DNA of 64,000 nucleotides from Rachycentron canadum. Taxonomy: Eukaryota; Chordata; Actinopteri; Carangiformes; Rachycentridae. Numbering within the stretch: position 1 is the first letter of the stretch; each line of letters starts with the position of its first letter. Position numbers and translations under genes: made by a program. Under the pieces are notes generated by a model. The model worked only from the letters and a program-made list of their open reading frames with translations, was not told where the DNA came from and did no database searches. Where the stretch lies: NCBI GenBank assembly GCA_038496675.1, contig CM076669.1, positions 5,136,526 to 5,200,525 on the forward strand, given 5' to 3'. Below are positions 51,503 through 63,815 of the stretch, piece after piece.

Positions 51503-54500
51503 AATCTCAATATCCAGCAAACGCCGTACCTAAAAGCCCCAAACGAGAAACCAAAATACCCCCACTAGATCAGTTGAAAGAAGAAAGACCAGATGGTGTC
51601 AACTAATCTTGGATGCATTTCATTTAATTTGCAACATGTAAGCTGCAATTTGCAACATGAGGTCATTTTGCCTTCGGTCATTTTCACTGAGGAAAATTAA
51701 CAGCATATTGCATGAGAATTGGAGAGCCCTGATTTGCAAACGTATCTGCAATTTGCAGGAATCCATCATTTGTGAAACTAGACATTAACACTATTTGCGT
51801 TAGCAAGCAGTGCTTACAAATTACTGTTGTCAAAGGGCTCCTGGGTTTTTTTTGTTTTTTGGGTTTTTTTTTGGCTAATGGCAATTTGCTATTCTTGTAA
51901 TGTTGAGGCTGCAGACTGATACTGAGCTTTGGAGCATTTGCTACTGGACTGAAAGGAAACCATTTGATTTGGCAAAAAAATAACATTTTAAGATTTTTGC
52001 AGTAATTACCTTGAAGCTGGCACAATCTGTTTTCTGGCCTGTGAAAAAGTGTCAACATGAAAACAATATTCAGTGTATCTTATTAGTGATTTTAAAATTT
52101 CTCAACTGGATGCCACTCTCTCAGTCCACCCTTTCTTCACCCAGCCTCCAACCTGTTAGACAGACGATATTCAGCCACCAGTAAATAAAACAATTTACAA
52201 CAAATAATTCTCCTTAACCAAAGTCTTAAAGCTACTGAGGAATATTGGACGTTCATGTGTTTTTAAGTTGCTTGTGTGAATTGGATGCTTTTAACAACAA
52301 GCCAACTTTTACTTTTACATGAGAACATCTTGCAGGGGCTCTACATCACGAGAGACATTTCAAAGAGGCCTGATATAGTTTTCAGGTGCTCTGATGGATT
52401 GCACATCACGCTACCGGAGCATGAGTGGGCATAGCAGACAGGGACCATCTTTGTGATGGAGGGAAGGCATGCATGGCTGCTCTACAGGCTCCAGACAGAC
52501 AGAGACTGACAGCAGAAACGTGGGGACGGCAGACCAGGGGAGTTTCCTCTGGTCTGCCAGTGTACATCAGCTGGGGTCACTGGCAAAGCGATCCTCATAT
52601 GTAAATGCAGCTAAGCACAGTGGCAGACGGACAGATGCACACACCTCTCCGCGAACAGAGCACATCTCTGCCTGTCAGACCGGGACTGAGGAGGTTAAGG
52701 GAGGTCAGAGTGGCAGAGCAGGAGTAGGCAGACAGCTTGTCAATGCTGTTGACAACCAGATGGATGAGCCAATACTTTAGGGAGCCACATTTCTACTCTC
52801 CTGTTTATTAGCACATCCCACTTCTGCACTTGGACATGCCCCAAAATGCTTATACTGTTTAGATTTCACATGAGTGAATTTGAATTTCTGTGCTCTCAGA
52901 TCCATGATCTGTCTGCAAAGCATCTCAGCTCCAAGTTCTAAGTCAAAGCCATGGCTCTATATGTGGTGTTTATTGAGTTTGGTTGGCTAAAACTGGCACA
53001 TTCATTTGTCAATGCTGTGTGTCTTGGAGCAGAATCTGATCCCAGAGTCAACATTAACATGGCTTTTCTAGGGCAGCAGCTTCATTATTGAGCCCCAGCA
53101 GGTTGAACCACACCGTTACTGCTCTGGAGAGTCCTCACACAGAGAGGAGGAGGGGTGGAGAGACAGAGGGAGATGGAAAGTTGAGAGGTGCGAGGATATA
53201 GGATAAGCAGGATGATAAAGTGGAGGAGAGGGAAAGAGGGGCGTGTGAATGAAGGATGCTGGTATGAGGACGGAAGGAGAAAAGAAGTGACCAAATAAAT
53301 CACCAGCCAACAGATAATTGGAAGAGCTGCACTCAAGGGACGGTTGCAGCACCATGAAAAGTGACACTGTGATTTGCAATTAACTCCAGAAAGAGGAATG
53401 GGGATTTAGTTCCCTTTGGATTAATTCCAAGAATGTGATACCTGACAAGATGGTCGCCATAATGAATCTGTTGGGCTGTAGGAATCATTATCATCATTTA
53501 ACTTGTATGATGGCGCCTCTCTCCGGGGAGCAAATGTCTCGATCTGTGAAGCAGAAAACATATCAAATTGGACCTGGAGGTAGACCTGGGTACCTAATGG
53601 CCCAGAGCAATTACCGCGTACGACCACGACAGGGCCGTAATTTTTATGTTTGTTCTGTGGGCAGTTTTCACAGTTTACAGCTCTCAAAGTGAGGTATTGT
53701 GCTTCTTATCCATTTAGCTGAACGCTTTCCCTCTCTGTCTGTGCATGTACATTTGTGGTATGTAGTGAGTGACATTAAAGGACGAGATGATTCAGCCGGG
53801 CTCTCGGCGTCGACATTTGCGCTCAACTTCCAGCCACTTCTGAGCAGAGGTCGTTCAACAAGGCTGTGATTACGCCGGAGACACGCTCACTCGCCTACAC
53901 ACATAGAAGTGTAATTTAAAGATAGGATCACACTGATGCAAGGTTTGTGTTCATTTATGTACAGAGGTAAATGTATTTCCTAATAAGGAAGTTTGTCTAA
54001 TGGCATTAAAACTTTCTTGCTTCACTCATCTGAGAAGAAAAAGTAATGAGGGAGCTTTAATGAGGAGGGCCTGCACTGAAATGAAATATCAAGGTCATAT
54101 CACTTATCTATTGTATTAAAGTCTTTCTTTTTCATTAATTTATTCCATTAACAACTTTTGATGCAAACTCTACAATGGAAAACAACAAGAATTACAGACA
54201 ATGAAGAGAGAGATAACTGTAATGCTTAATATTTTCAGCATATTCTCTAAAAATTAAGATTTTTTCTTTTCCTTTTTGACCTTTATTTGTATCTTTATTG
54301 GATATTAACTGGGTCAGATTGAAAATAGACAACTCCTTAATCACTCTGATCGGGCACCTGTGGAAACATACTGTCTTACAATGAATGGTCTGCAAACTAG
54401 TTGACCTTTTCAGTTCAGCTACTTTTTAATAAAGCACTAATTACTATATGAGTCTCATTAGGATCTGAACACTATAGCCAATAAATAGCACTCACTGAGG

Positions 54501-55390
54501 CGCACAGTTTGAAGGGTCATCTACAAACTGGGAAACTATTTAAAGCGACCGAGCCCATCTCCATTTCCACCTTTTGTTATTTCCAATCAACATTTAAAAA
54601 TTAGAGTTCACTTATCTTTTACAAAGACTTTCTCAATTTCTGCATCTTGGAAAGGTGGAAAAACACTAAAAGCTTTAGTTTCTATGACTTCCTGGCAATT
54701 TTTTTCCTCCCAATAAAGATTTAAGGGTTTTAACATTTGTGACTAACAAAGGGTGAGATTTTCGTCGAAAACATCACTTGAGTTTTAACATTTAGCGCAA
54801 AGCAAATAAGCCTCGGCCTCATTTAAAAGTAAGACACTGAACCAATTGATAATCCTGTCCCGTCCTCCATCCTAACAGCTTCCAATTATCAGGCGACTGG
54901 GGAATGAGACCCCTCTGATTTAGCCATGTTGGGCAGTATTGATTGGACTGGGAAACTGTGTAAAATTGGAAAGAAGTGGGTTGACCTTGTCTCTTGTACT
55001 CCTCTCCTGATTGACAAACAAAGGAGAGACAGCTGTGGAGACAAATGGCCCCTGTTTGAGCTTGCAGATTGGCCTGTTGCGCTTTAAAGACCTAGTGAAA
55101 TGGCAGTGAAAGCATCATTAGGTTCTGTAATGATGTGATAGTGCCTTTAGCTTTGTGGTATATTTCCAGTTGAATATGCATGCACTTATTTTTTTTATTT
55201 TTTATTTTTTTAACTTTTAGCACTCTGACACCATGGTATTCCTCAGCTAGCTACAGCAACCTGTGAGTTAAGTGTAGTTATCTTGCTGGCACAGATTTTG
55301 TTGGATTGGATAAGTAGTTACACGTCACAACACAAGCTGAACACAAGCTGAGAGAGGTTCACCATCTCACCTTAACGCAGTGATGTATAA
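51503..55390. other. Intronic sequence, no recognisable gene
   Basis: Holds T/G-rich runs near 51847-51873 and T-rich sequence at 55190-55213. The stretch 53430-53650 is complex, repeat-free and could be conserved non-coding DNA. No coding potential is recognised. Confidence 0.55.
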
Positions 55391-55632
55391 GTGTAATTTA
55401 GACTAGGTCAATACGCTGTGACATCACAGCACCTTTAATGATTGCAAGGTGAAACGGGCTCGAGACTTTGAACCAGAAAGGGAAGCAAAAGGCTGCGTTT
55501 TAGTTTTAGTGGTATGAAGTTACTCGGTGACCATGGATATGGGTGGTTTGGCGTGGTCAGACAAACCTGTGTTACACCCGTAACTCCTCCCAGTTGTGAT
55601 GTCACAGCGTACTGACATGCCGTGGTGTACAC
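55391..55632. mobile_element. Inverted-repeat element (MITE-like)
   Basis: A 17-bp perfect inverted repeat (TACGCTGTGACATCACA at 55412-55428, its reverse complement at 55595-55611) encloses about 166 bp. The similarity extends outward with gaps in identity (GTCA and GTGTA blocks kept), giving arms of about 38 bp. CACCTTTAA-type sequence occurs just inside the left arm and just outside the right arm. No open frame is seen. It is probably another short non-autonomous DNA transposon, and its exact ends are uncertain. Confidence 0.55.
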
Positions 55633-58600
55633 CTTTAAATCCTTGTAGCAAAAAGGAGGTTACTTTAGGTCACTTTAATGTCTGACAAGGAAAGAAAGGG
55701 ATTTACATACTCAAAAGTGCTATTTGACATACTAAGTGATAGCAGAACAATACAAAGCAACACAGGATCCGAAAATATTTCTTATTTCACAGCGTCCAAG
55801 TTGTTTCACATGGTCAGACATGTCTTTCCTCTGCTATGACTGCTTTGTTTATGAGAGGGCTGTCAAAAAGGGCCATCAGAGAGTGTGAACGCAAGGGCGG
55901 CGGGTGCCTCACACAGTGAATCTATCCCACAGTCTGTTTGTGTTCCACTGACACAGTGTAGTCTCTGGACTCTGTCGGCAGTCCTGTTCCTGTCAAGTCA
56001 AATAACAGCATTTCAAATGGACTCCTCACTCTGACACAGCGAGCCAGCTCAACGGGAGGCCAGAGAGGTTCAAAAAAAAAAACAAAAAAACTCGAGCATG
56101 TGCCTGCTGCAGAATGCAGAAGAGGCCCAACAAGTTCCACAACACATATGCACACCCACAAGCTCGGTTAACCTAAGAAGTGCCCAATTTCCTTCTTGCT
56201 GGCATTTCTTCCAAATGTCAAATCATTCACCTGGAACAAGTTACACAGACCTTCAGGGATCTTCTTTGAGAATGTCAAACCAAACCATGAATCTGTACAA
56301 AGCTTTGGATAAAGTACAATGTCCACTGGCTTCTCAAAGTGAGGCCTGAGGGGAGGAAGCGAGACATCCAGGTCTCAGACGACTCGGTCACGCTGCACTT
56401 ATCAAGTGTACATGTAAGCTCAGGCTGTTTTGTCTCTTCAAATAACCCGGTCATGTTTATCCTGTGGAAGTATTTCATGACCCCTTTTCCTGTGCGACTT
56501 GGAATAGTACTGTATGTCTGTGTACTCTGGTGATTTCCTCTTCCATCTCTCAAGGCGCCGCAAAAGCGGGACAGTTGTCTTTTCTGATTTGGGGGGGGGG
56601 GGCAGACATCCACCAAATGCCATCAAACGAGACAGTGGTATTTACAACCATTATCTGGGCTCTGTCACACGTTTACTTTTAAAAGGACAGGGTAGACAGG
56701 GTCCATAAATTGGACTGGCTGACCGCATAAATGAAAATCGCAGTTTACAAGGCCTCGGGGCATTAAAGAAACACAGGATGAACCCGATTACAGTTGAGGC
56801 AATAAATGGGTCGTCACTTGCAAAAGTGCAGAAATAAACCAAGAGCTGACACAGGATCTAATAACAATAACAGACAATGATTGTCAGTGGGCTTAATAAT
56901 ATTGGCTCAGGATGGGATGCATAGCAGTCGCCACTCTCCCACAACCTCAGCTCAGCGCTCTCCAGGCTCCAGGCGTGGAGAGAAGAATGTGTACCTTTTC
57001 TTTTTTTTTTTTTTTTGATATAATCCACAATGTCCAGGGTCAGAGCAAGTGTTTATCTGTTGAGTGTGTACACAGTATTGAGCTCTGTGTCAAGCCATCT
57101 GTCTCTGAGCAGCTCTAATTCGGCTTTGATTTCACACATGACCTTTTTCTCACTGGGATTGTGAACAGGGAAGCTGTTTCATGCACTTTCACACAATTTG
57201 TAGGCTGCTGGGACTAATTTTTCTTTCCTCCTGTGCATACGTAGACAAGACATTTCCTGCACCTTCTTCCTCAGCAAATATTTTCTTAAATGAGTGACTA
57301 TCAAGACCCTGGCAGAGAGGAAAGCCAGATTTCTTGTGTCTTTTAAATGGAATTCTTTTAATTTATTCAGAGGAATTAAATACCTTGTCAATGCCTCATG
57401 GAGAGACGTCTTTCAATGGGAATACACTCAGAGCGAATGCGCCATTGCATTTTTACTGCCGGCTTCGGGTTAATGAACTTGTGCCGGTCAAAGGCAAATT
57501 TCTTACATTTTAAGTAAAACATGTCCCCGGGCTTTGCTAACACAGAATAATGATTACGCTTGTGAGTATGGAAAGGAATTAAGCACAGAGTCATCTTCGT
57601 TACAAGTATCTATAACCTGACTGATCAGTGGGGTTTAAAACACACAATTGTTAAGGTTTTTTCGGGACATTTGCAAAGTGTGAGTCAGTGGAAATCAGGT
57701 CCAGCCCTGAGGCTAAATCGGAACTTTAGCAAATCTTTCACGTTTGTAAAAAGGATATTACAAAGCATATTTTCTTCATAGCATCAGTTAGATCTCCGGG
57801 CTTTGGCTAACGCAAGGCAGACCTTAATAATAAATAACGTGACCTGGAATACAGTTATAAGCTGATTCAAATTCAACCTGAAGTTTTGAAATTTTTGGAA
57901 AACCAGCACAACATGTGTCGAGCTATTTTAAGTCTGAACCAAAGTGGCAAAACAAGACAATGACAATGACAAGAGGGCAGTGATTCATTATCAGCATTAA
58001 GCACAAGGTGCCTCCGTTTGGCAATCATTCCTGTTTATCAGCTTCGGGCAGGCCTGTAATTAGGACGGCAATACCTGCAGGAGTACAGCCTGACTTTTAT
58101 TGCCCATTCAAACAGAAGTCAGTTGCCAGCAGCTCATTGACTTGCACTTAAAAGTGGATGGATTAACGCTCAGATACTTTGAATGCATTGCACACACTGT
58201 AGCGTAATCTGTGTTAAATCTCCAAAACTCTCAGCGGGATGTTACAAGGTCTCGCTTCTGCATCCATGTTGAGGTTTTGGTCATTATTTGCTTCGTTCTT
58301 TTAAAAAAGAAACAAAAATTCAGTCAGATGTTTCCCCTCTGCCTTGTTTATCTGTCTAAATGTTTTTAAGCTGCTTTGGTATCAGCTCTGGCTTCTGTTG
58401 CCCAGAACAAGAAAAAGCTCCTGTCAAAAACAGAAAAAAGAGAGTGCAGTCCCAGACTTTGTAAGCTTGGATTTCATCCCTTGAAATACCAAGCGCTTTT
58501 CCTGTTGGCTAATTGCTTGTTAGTGCTCCTGGCCCACAAGAAGAAAGAAGTCACACAGGGCTACTTCAAAAACGCCACACAAGCAGCATCTGCAGCAGCA

Positions 58601-60092
58601 CAGTGAGACATTAAGGCGGCCTGTCATGTTGGTGCCGTTTACAAGAACGTGTGATACCAGCCTGAGCTGTTTTCCCCCAGCTGCTAAAGTTGAACCACAA
58701 AAAATTAGAAAAGTAATCACTACCGCAGCCGAGTCCAACATTCATTCCCTTTTGTCTGAGCCACCAAACTCTCTTCAAAAATGTTTGCCATTCTCTGTAC
58801 TGTGTGTGAGTGTACACATTATAGGTGGGAGTGTACTTTTTTTCCTTTTTTCTTACAATCATCATAGAGGAATTAGACCTGCTGGCAATAACAGAAACCC
58901 CCCCCCCTCCGCCAAGGTCCGGTGAGAGCAGACAGGCACAATGAATGTTTTATGGAGTCGATGATAAAGGCAGAGCCAGAGTTTGAAGTAGCTGGCTGGA
59001 ATTATCTGGTGCTGAAGCTTAGAGTAATTAAGAGCAGGGAATGGCCGCCCGACATTATTGCTGGATGAGCTGCAAGACTGAGGAACACCTGAGGCTTTTG
59101 GAAGCAGAGCAAATTCAAAGGGATCTCCAGAGATTTTTGTGGGTTGTACTACAACAACTGCTGCCGCTGCCGCTGCTGCTGCAACTCAACTGCTGTTCAG
59201 ATTTTCACAATGACTGATGTGGCTCCTTTCTGCGGGCATAAAATGGACCCAAACGGTGACAGGGTGACAGGACAATGTGATCTTGCAAAGACGATGTGCA
59301 GCGAGCTCGACTGAAAAAAAAATTTGTTCTGTAGCTCGAATAACACGAGTCAAAATCATTCGCTGTGGGTTAAGATTTGACTGTTCACCGAAATATGAAT
59401 AAATCTTAATTACCTTCTTAAATCCAAATTCAAACCAATCCAAACCTATTCTGGTTGAAAGCAGGGGTACTCACCCCACCTGAAGAGACATTTCCAGATT
59501 TTAGTGACATTGGTTGCTGCTGTAGATCATTTGTTGGTTATACAGATGTCTAATCCTCTGTTTCTGCTCTAATTGCTAATTAATGCACTGATGTTGAGTC
59601 ATACAGATATTTACTCTGACTATAAAGATGAAGCATGGCGACACAAAAATGTGACAATCCATGCATTGTTGGGGCTAAAACTGTAGTATCAGTTAAATCT
59701 GACAAATTAAACTTCAGTTTAATTAATAATAATTTAATTAAACTCCAGTAACTTGTTTATTTGCATACAGGGCATAGTTAATACTGTTATCTCTACATTT
59801 ATCTTTCCGATGTCTCAATAACTGCCTGAAAATGATAACTTAAAAAAAAAAAAAAAAATGTCCCACTCCAGAAATCTAAACAGTTTGTGTGAAGATGTTT
59901 AGCCAGCTGATGTGTTTAGAGTATCTCCCAAACTAGTTCAGACATTAGGAAGGTGAAGAGGAATTTTTAATCCAGACATTTCTATCCTTCATTTTATTTG
60001 CACGTAGATCTACTTGTAAAAGCTGAAGGACCTGACACGTCTACTCTTTTTCAGCCCATAAAATTATTGTTTTGTTTTAGTTTCATTGCTCG
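55633..60092. other. Intronic sequence, no recognisable gene
   Basis: Includes G12 at 56591-56602, a T-run near 57000-57016, C-run near 58899-58908, a CTG/CCG-rich stretch at 59158-59186 and A-run near 59841-59858. A small AT palindrome lies near 59715-59743. No gene is seen. Confidence 0.55.
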
Positions 60093-60400
60093 AAACGGCT
60101 TTGTTTTTTAGCAATTAGCAGCCTAGCATCAAACAGCAGACAGAGTTAGCAGCTAGCTAATGAGTTCAATGGAGCATTTAGCTTCTAAAGAGTAAGACAT
60201 GAAGATAATGGAGACAAATAAGAGGTTGAATATTGGACTTGTGCTCATCTGGGGGCCAGAAACACAACTGCGAATGAATGCTAATGTTGCTGCACGTGTC
60301 GGGTGTCTAGGCTAAAAAGGGGACTGTTTAAAAAAGGGTTAAAATGGGTCGTTATTGTGGTTACAGTTTGTTTATGCTGCCCTCAAGTGGCCAAAATGTC
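60093..60400 (+). repeat. Dispersed fish repeat with TGCCCTCAAGTGGCC end
   Basis: Contains TGGAGCATTTAGCTTCTAAAG, GTTGAATATTGGACTT, GAATGCTAATGTTGCTGCA, GGGACTGTTTAAAA and ends GCTGCCCTCAAGTGGCCAAA. I recognise this ordered series from a common percomorph interspersed repeat. I do not assign a library name. It is a non-coding, diverged copy. Confidence 0.65.
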
Positions 60401-62041
60401 TGTTAATTCAGGTTTTAAAATAACGCGAGACCTATTTTACACCTGCCTCTTCCAGGAAGGAAAATAAACTTTTATTACCTTCGTTTCTGATGCACAGACT
60501 GACAGTAAATCAGAGCTCAATGCTGCGATGGAGTGAAACACGTCTCTTTTATGTCATCTGCGTGTCAAACTCTTCAAATGTGTTGCTGCATGAATCAGTG
60601 TTCAGACTGGCAGGCGCTCTCTGAATCACAGGAAATGTGGGTCCACACAGGCTTCATACTTCAGGGAGATGCTGAACTGATTTCATAGAATAGACTTTAT
60701 GAGCAATTACAGGGTCACTGAATCCATTTGTATGTTGATGAAATATGCTGACACAATGCTGTAAGTAGTGCTTAGTCCATTGATCCCGAGTCTTTTGTTA
60801 TAAATGCAATTACACTGGTTTGTTTCGTCTAACTCTCTCTGTCTGCTAGATAATGACCTTAAGGAGGACTCTCCCCCCTCCCATCCTTTCCAATCAATGC
60901 CACTTCGTGCTGCGGTTTGGTGGCACTTCATATTGTAAAGCTCTGCAATCACTCAGCATCTGATAAGGAGCACAGCTAAAGTGAACACCAGCCATTTGTC
61001 CCCACTAGCTGCAGATTCAGTATCAGCATGTGGAAATCTGCGTGGGTACACAGACATTTAAGCTCCTAAAACCATATTTAGATAAACGTGTGAGTCAAAC
61101 CTATCCTCATCCTGTCCCTTTTCCCTGGCATCACCTTCATCCCCACATATACACGCTTGCACACGGCATGTTATGTAAAAGCCCCTTCACAGAATCCCTT
61201 TTCATCTCTTCCACCAAATTTCCACACATTACAGCCGGACCATTCTTCTGTCTCTGCTCAATTAGACCTTCTCTTCAACGCCCAGCCGACGCTGCGTGGA
61301 CTTCCTGGCTCAGCCACACAAAGCAAAAAATAACATTTTAATTGCGAAATTAAAAATAAATAAATAAATAAATAAGTGTGTAATGATAGGAAAAGAAAGC
61401 GATTAGAGCAGGAGCTCAGTGCAAATATAGGAGCCTACTGCGGTTGAAAGCGTGATAATTAGACATTCCTTTCTGTGTGTGCCAGCTACACAGATTCACT
61501 AATGTGCACTGTGCAGCCGCTCTACAACCGAGGAGCTTATGTCCATGGAATGAGACACCCAACCAGCTAAATTTAACTTTTTTTTTTCTTTTCTTTTTTT
61601 TTTTACAAAAGCAACCTCGCCTCTAACACGGTTTCCATCACTGCCAAAAACACAGCTTTAGCTATGTGCACTCATGCTAGGTAATAGCATTGGCATGAGT
61701 CCCCCCCCCCCCTCTCAGTCCTCCTTGTGAGTGTGTCATTCAGTTCGTTTTGAGTGTACACGCACACACGTCCCCCCATAATGTCAAAGAAAGAAAACAA
61801 GTGAGGATTGCACCTGTCTGTGTCGTGTTTTCACCACAGGGGGCAACAAGCATCGCATTTAGATGCTTCATCTGCAAGAATTTGGGATCTTGTGGAAATT
61901 CTGCACTCATCCATCACTGACAGACAGTCTATTAATCACATAGCTCCTCCCGCATGTCGCTTTACTCTCATCTGCATTAACCAACATGCCAATAGGAAAT
62001 AATCACGCATAATTAGGAGCCAATCAATGCACAAATCAATG
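60401..62041. other. Intronic sequence, no recognisable gene
   Basis: Includes (AAAT)n at 61354-61374, T-rich sequence at 61580-61604 and a C12 run near 61700-61711. Nothing gene-like is seen. Confidence 0.55.
61354..61374. repeat. (AAAT)5 microsatellite
   Basis: Tetranucleotide repeat. Confidence 0.93.
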
Positions 62042-62085
62042 CATGCCATGATCTGCTATCACAGTTGATAGCAGATCATGGCATG
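62042..62085. repeat. Perfect 20-bp palindrome with 4-nt loop
   Basis: CATGCCATGATCTGCTATCA at 62042-62061, loop CAGT, then its exact reverse complement at 62066-62085. There is no mismatch in 20 pairs. The flanks do not extend the pairing. It could be a cruciform-forming site, a recent template-switch duplication, or a sequencing fold-back artefact. Confidence 0.95.
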
Positions 62086-63815
62086 ACACCCCCAGTGGCA
62101 AATTATGCACAATGTATAATATCTGCATCTTTAATGTAACATCAATAGTTGGGGAAAAGAAGCAAAGCCACGTGTCTGACCTTGGTAAACCTCAGCGGGG
62201 TTGTACAGAAAATAGGAAACCACCATCGAGTAACTGTTCAGTCACGGTGCATCCAAACCTCATCCATCAACATCAGGATGTCAAACTGGACGATGAGTGG
62301 AAATAGGCAGCAACGAGTCTTAGGAAACTTCTGGAAACTTGCACAGAGGGCAGTGATGCGTCACACTGCAGGGACAGGAGTGATGATTAAAAATATGGCA
62401 ATTTCATGAAGAGCCCACTTGTGTCCAGCACTGCTTAAGCTCTTGATGTTTTTTTGTAGATGCAAAAAAGTCATGAAAGCGCTCTCACAAATGTGCCACA
62501 GTCCCTCTACTAACAATGCCAAAGTAAATGTAAAAATGTGTGAACCAGCAGGACTAGTAAAGTGAAATAAACGCTGTTTAAGTTGTTAACATGTTGACAT
62601 ATTAAAAAGAAAATTGACTGTTTTCCAAGCTGAACTTCATCATCATATTTTCTGCAATAAAGCAGGAATAAAATTTGATTATTCAATACAAATATGACTT
62701 TATATCTTCTTTACTCGCTAAATGGAGCTTTTAAATGTGTAAAGTGTTTCTTCACCTCTAGCTGTTTTTTTTAAAGGTTTGTGTCAAGTGATTTATGAAA
62801 CCTGAAGGTTTTTTTTGTGGCCGTGCAAATTGTGTTTTCTATGGGAACATAATAGGTTGTCAAAAATCTTTATCTACGGGCAAACAAATGGCTCTTCTCT
62901 AACGCCTTTGGTTCAAGCGTTGGAACACACAGGAGCCAGTCATGATGAAGTGCCCGCCACAAAAATGAATGTTTCCCAGAAATAGCACCAAAATTTGTTT
63001 GCAGCTTTATCTTCTCTTTTAGCCCAGCTTGGATCAGCTCACCTGCTCCCCAGCAGTGCAATCTCACTAAACAACAGTGCAAGTCTAAAGCAAGCAGAAA
63101 CTTTCCAATGGATTCCAGGCGGTGGCAAAATACAACCTCCCCTCTCCTTCTCTCTCTCTCTTTTTCATTTTACCTGAGCGGAGTGGATTTGCAGGAACAA
63201 AACCAGCATCGACCTACACCACCTGTGGGAACACACCGCCACAATAACAGCCACTAAGGGCGACATTAGTCCCTTATTGTTTAGCAGCCATCTCGTCAAG
63301 CAAAACCAATTACTGCCAGCGACTTAATCAAGGTCGAGCCACAGCTCTCTCATTCACACCCTCCACAACAACAAATGCCAAATGACGACAAGCCTGCGCG
63401 CAGATGTTGGTGCCACAGGTGAAGTGTATTTATTTAGGGCCCCAGCAACTAATAACCCTGATCTATATACACTCTGTCTTATCAGAAAGTCATTGTGTAC
63501 CTTTTCTCTTGCAGAAATAGCAGGAGGCAGGTGTTTCATTTTCAGTTTTACAAACAAACAAAACCCTGTAAATGATCCAAAACTGGAACCTGCATCCAGC
63601 TACCGCAAGCAGACCGTCGTCCCGGTGCACTGATTTATCCTGATATATCCTTTTTTTTTTTTTTTGTCTCCCGTTTCCATCCACACAGACGCAGAATAAA
63701 CGGTTGTAAACTGCGATTGCCAGACCGATTCTGAGTAGAAGAAGAAGAAAGGGAGACAAACAGCCCACATTTGTGTCGTATAATGAACGAGTAGCTCGAT
63801 AAATAGCATGTTTAC
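62086..63815. other. Intronic sequence, no recognisable gene
   Basis: Ordinary complex sequence with a T15 run (63651-63665). On the minus strand a second strong acceptor-like motif (pyrimidine-rich, ending TACTCAG) lies at 63731-63751, but no matching donor is obvious. Confidence 0.5.

Larger units (their letters stand above)
2414..63815 (-). other. chrm2: Inferred long 5' intron(s) of chrm2
   Basis: The region begins at the acceptor next to the chrm2 coding exon and ends at a donor-like site (GT at 63814-63815 on +, read as GTAAAC on minus). It may be one intron of about 61 kb, or two if the exon-like block at 38217-38366 is used. Long 5' introns are typical of vertebrate CHRM2. No open frame in it resembles a known host gene. 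The extent is inferred, because no transcript evidence is available. Confidence 0.5.

Noticed and set aside
59715..59743. AT-only inverted repeat AGTTTAATTAA...TTAATTAAACT
   Set aside because: Eleven-bp arms made only of A/T with one G/C pair are expected by chance in this composition.
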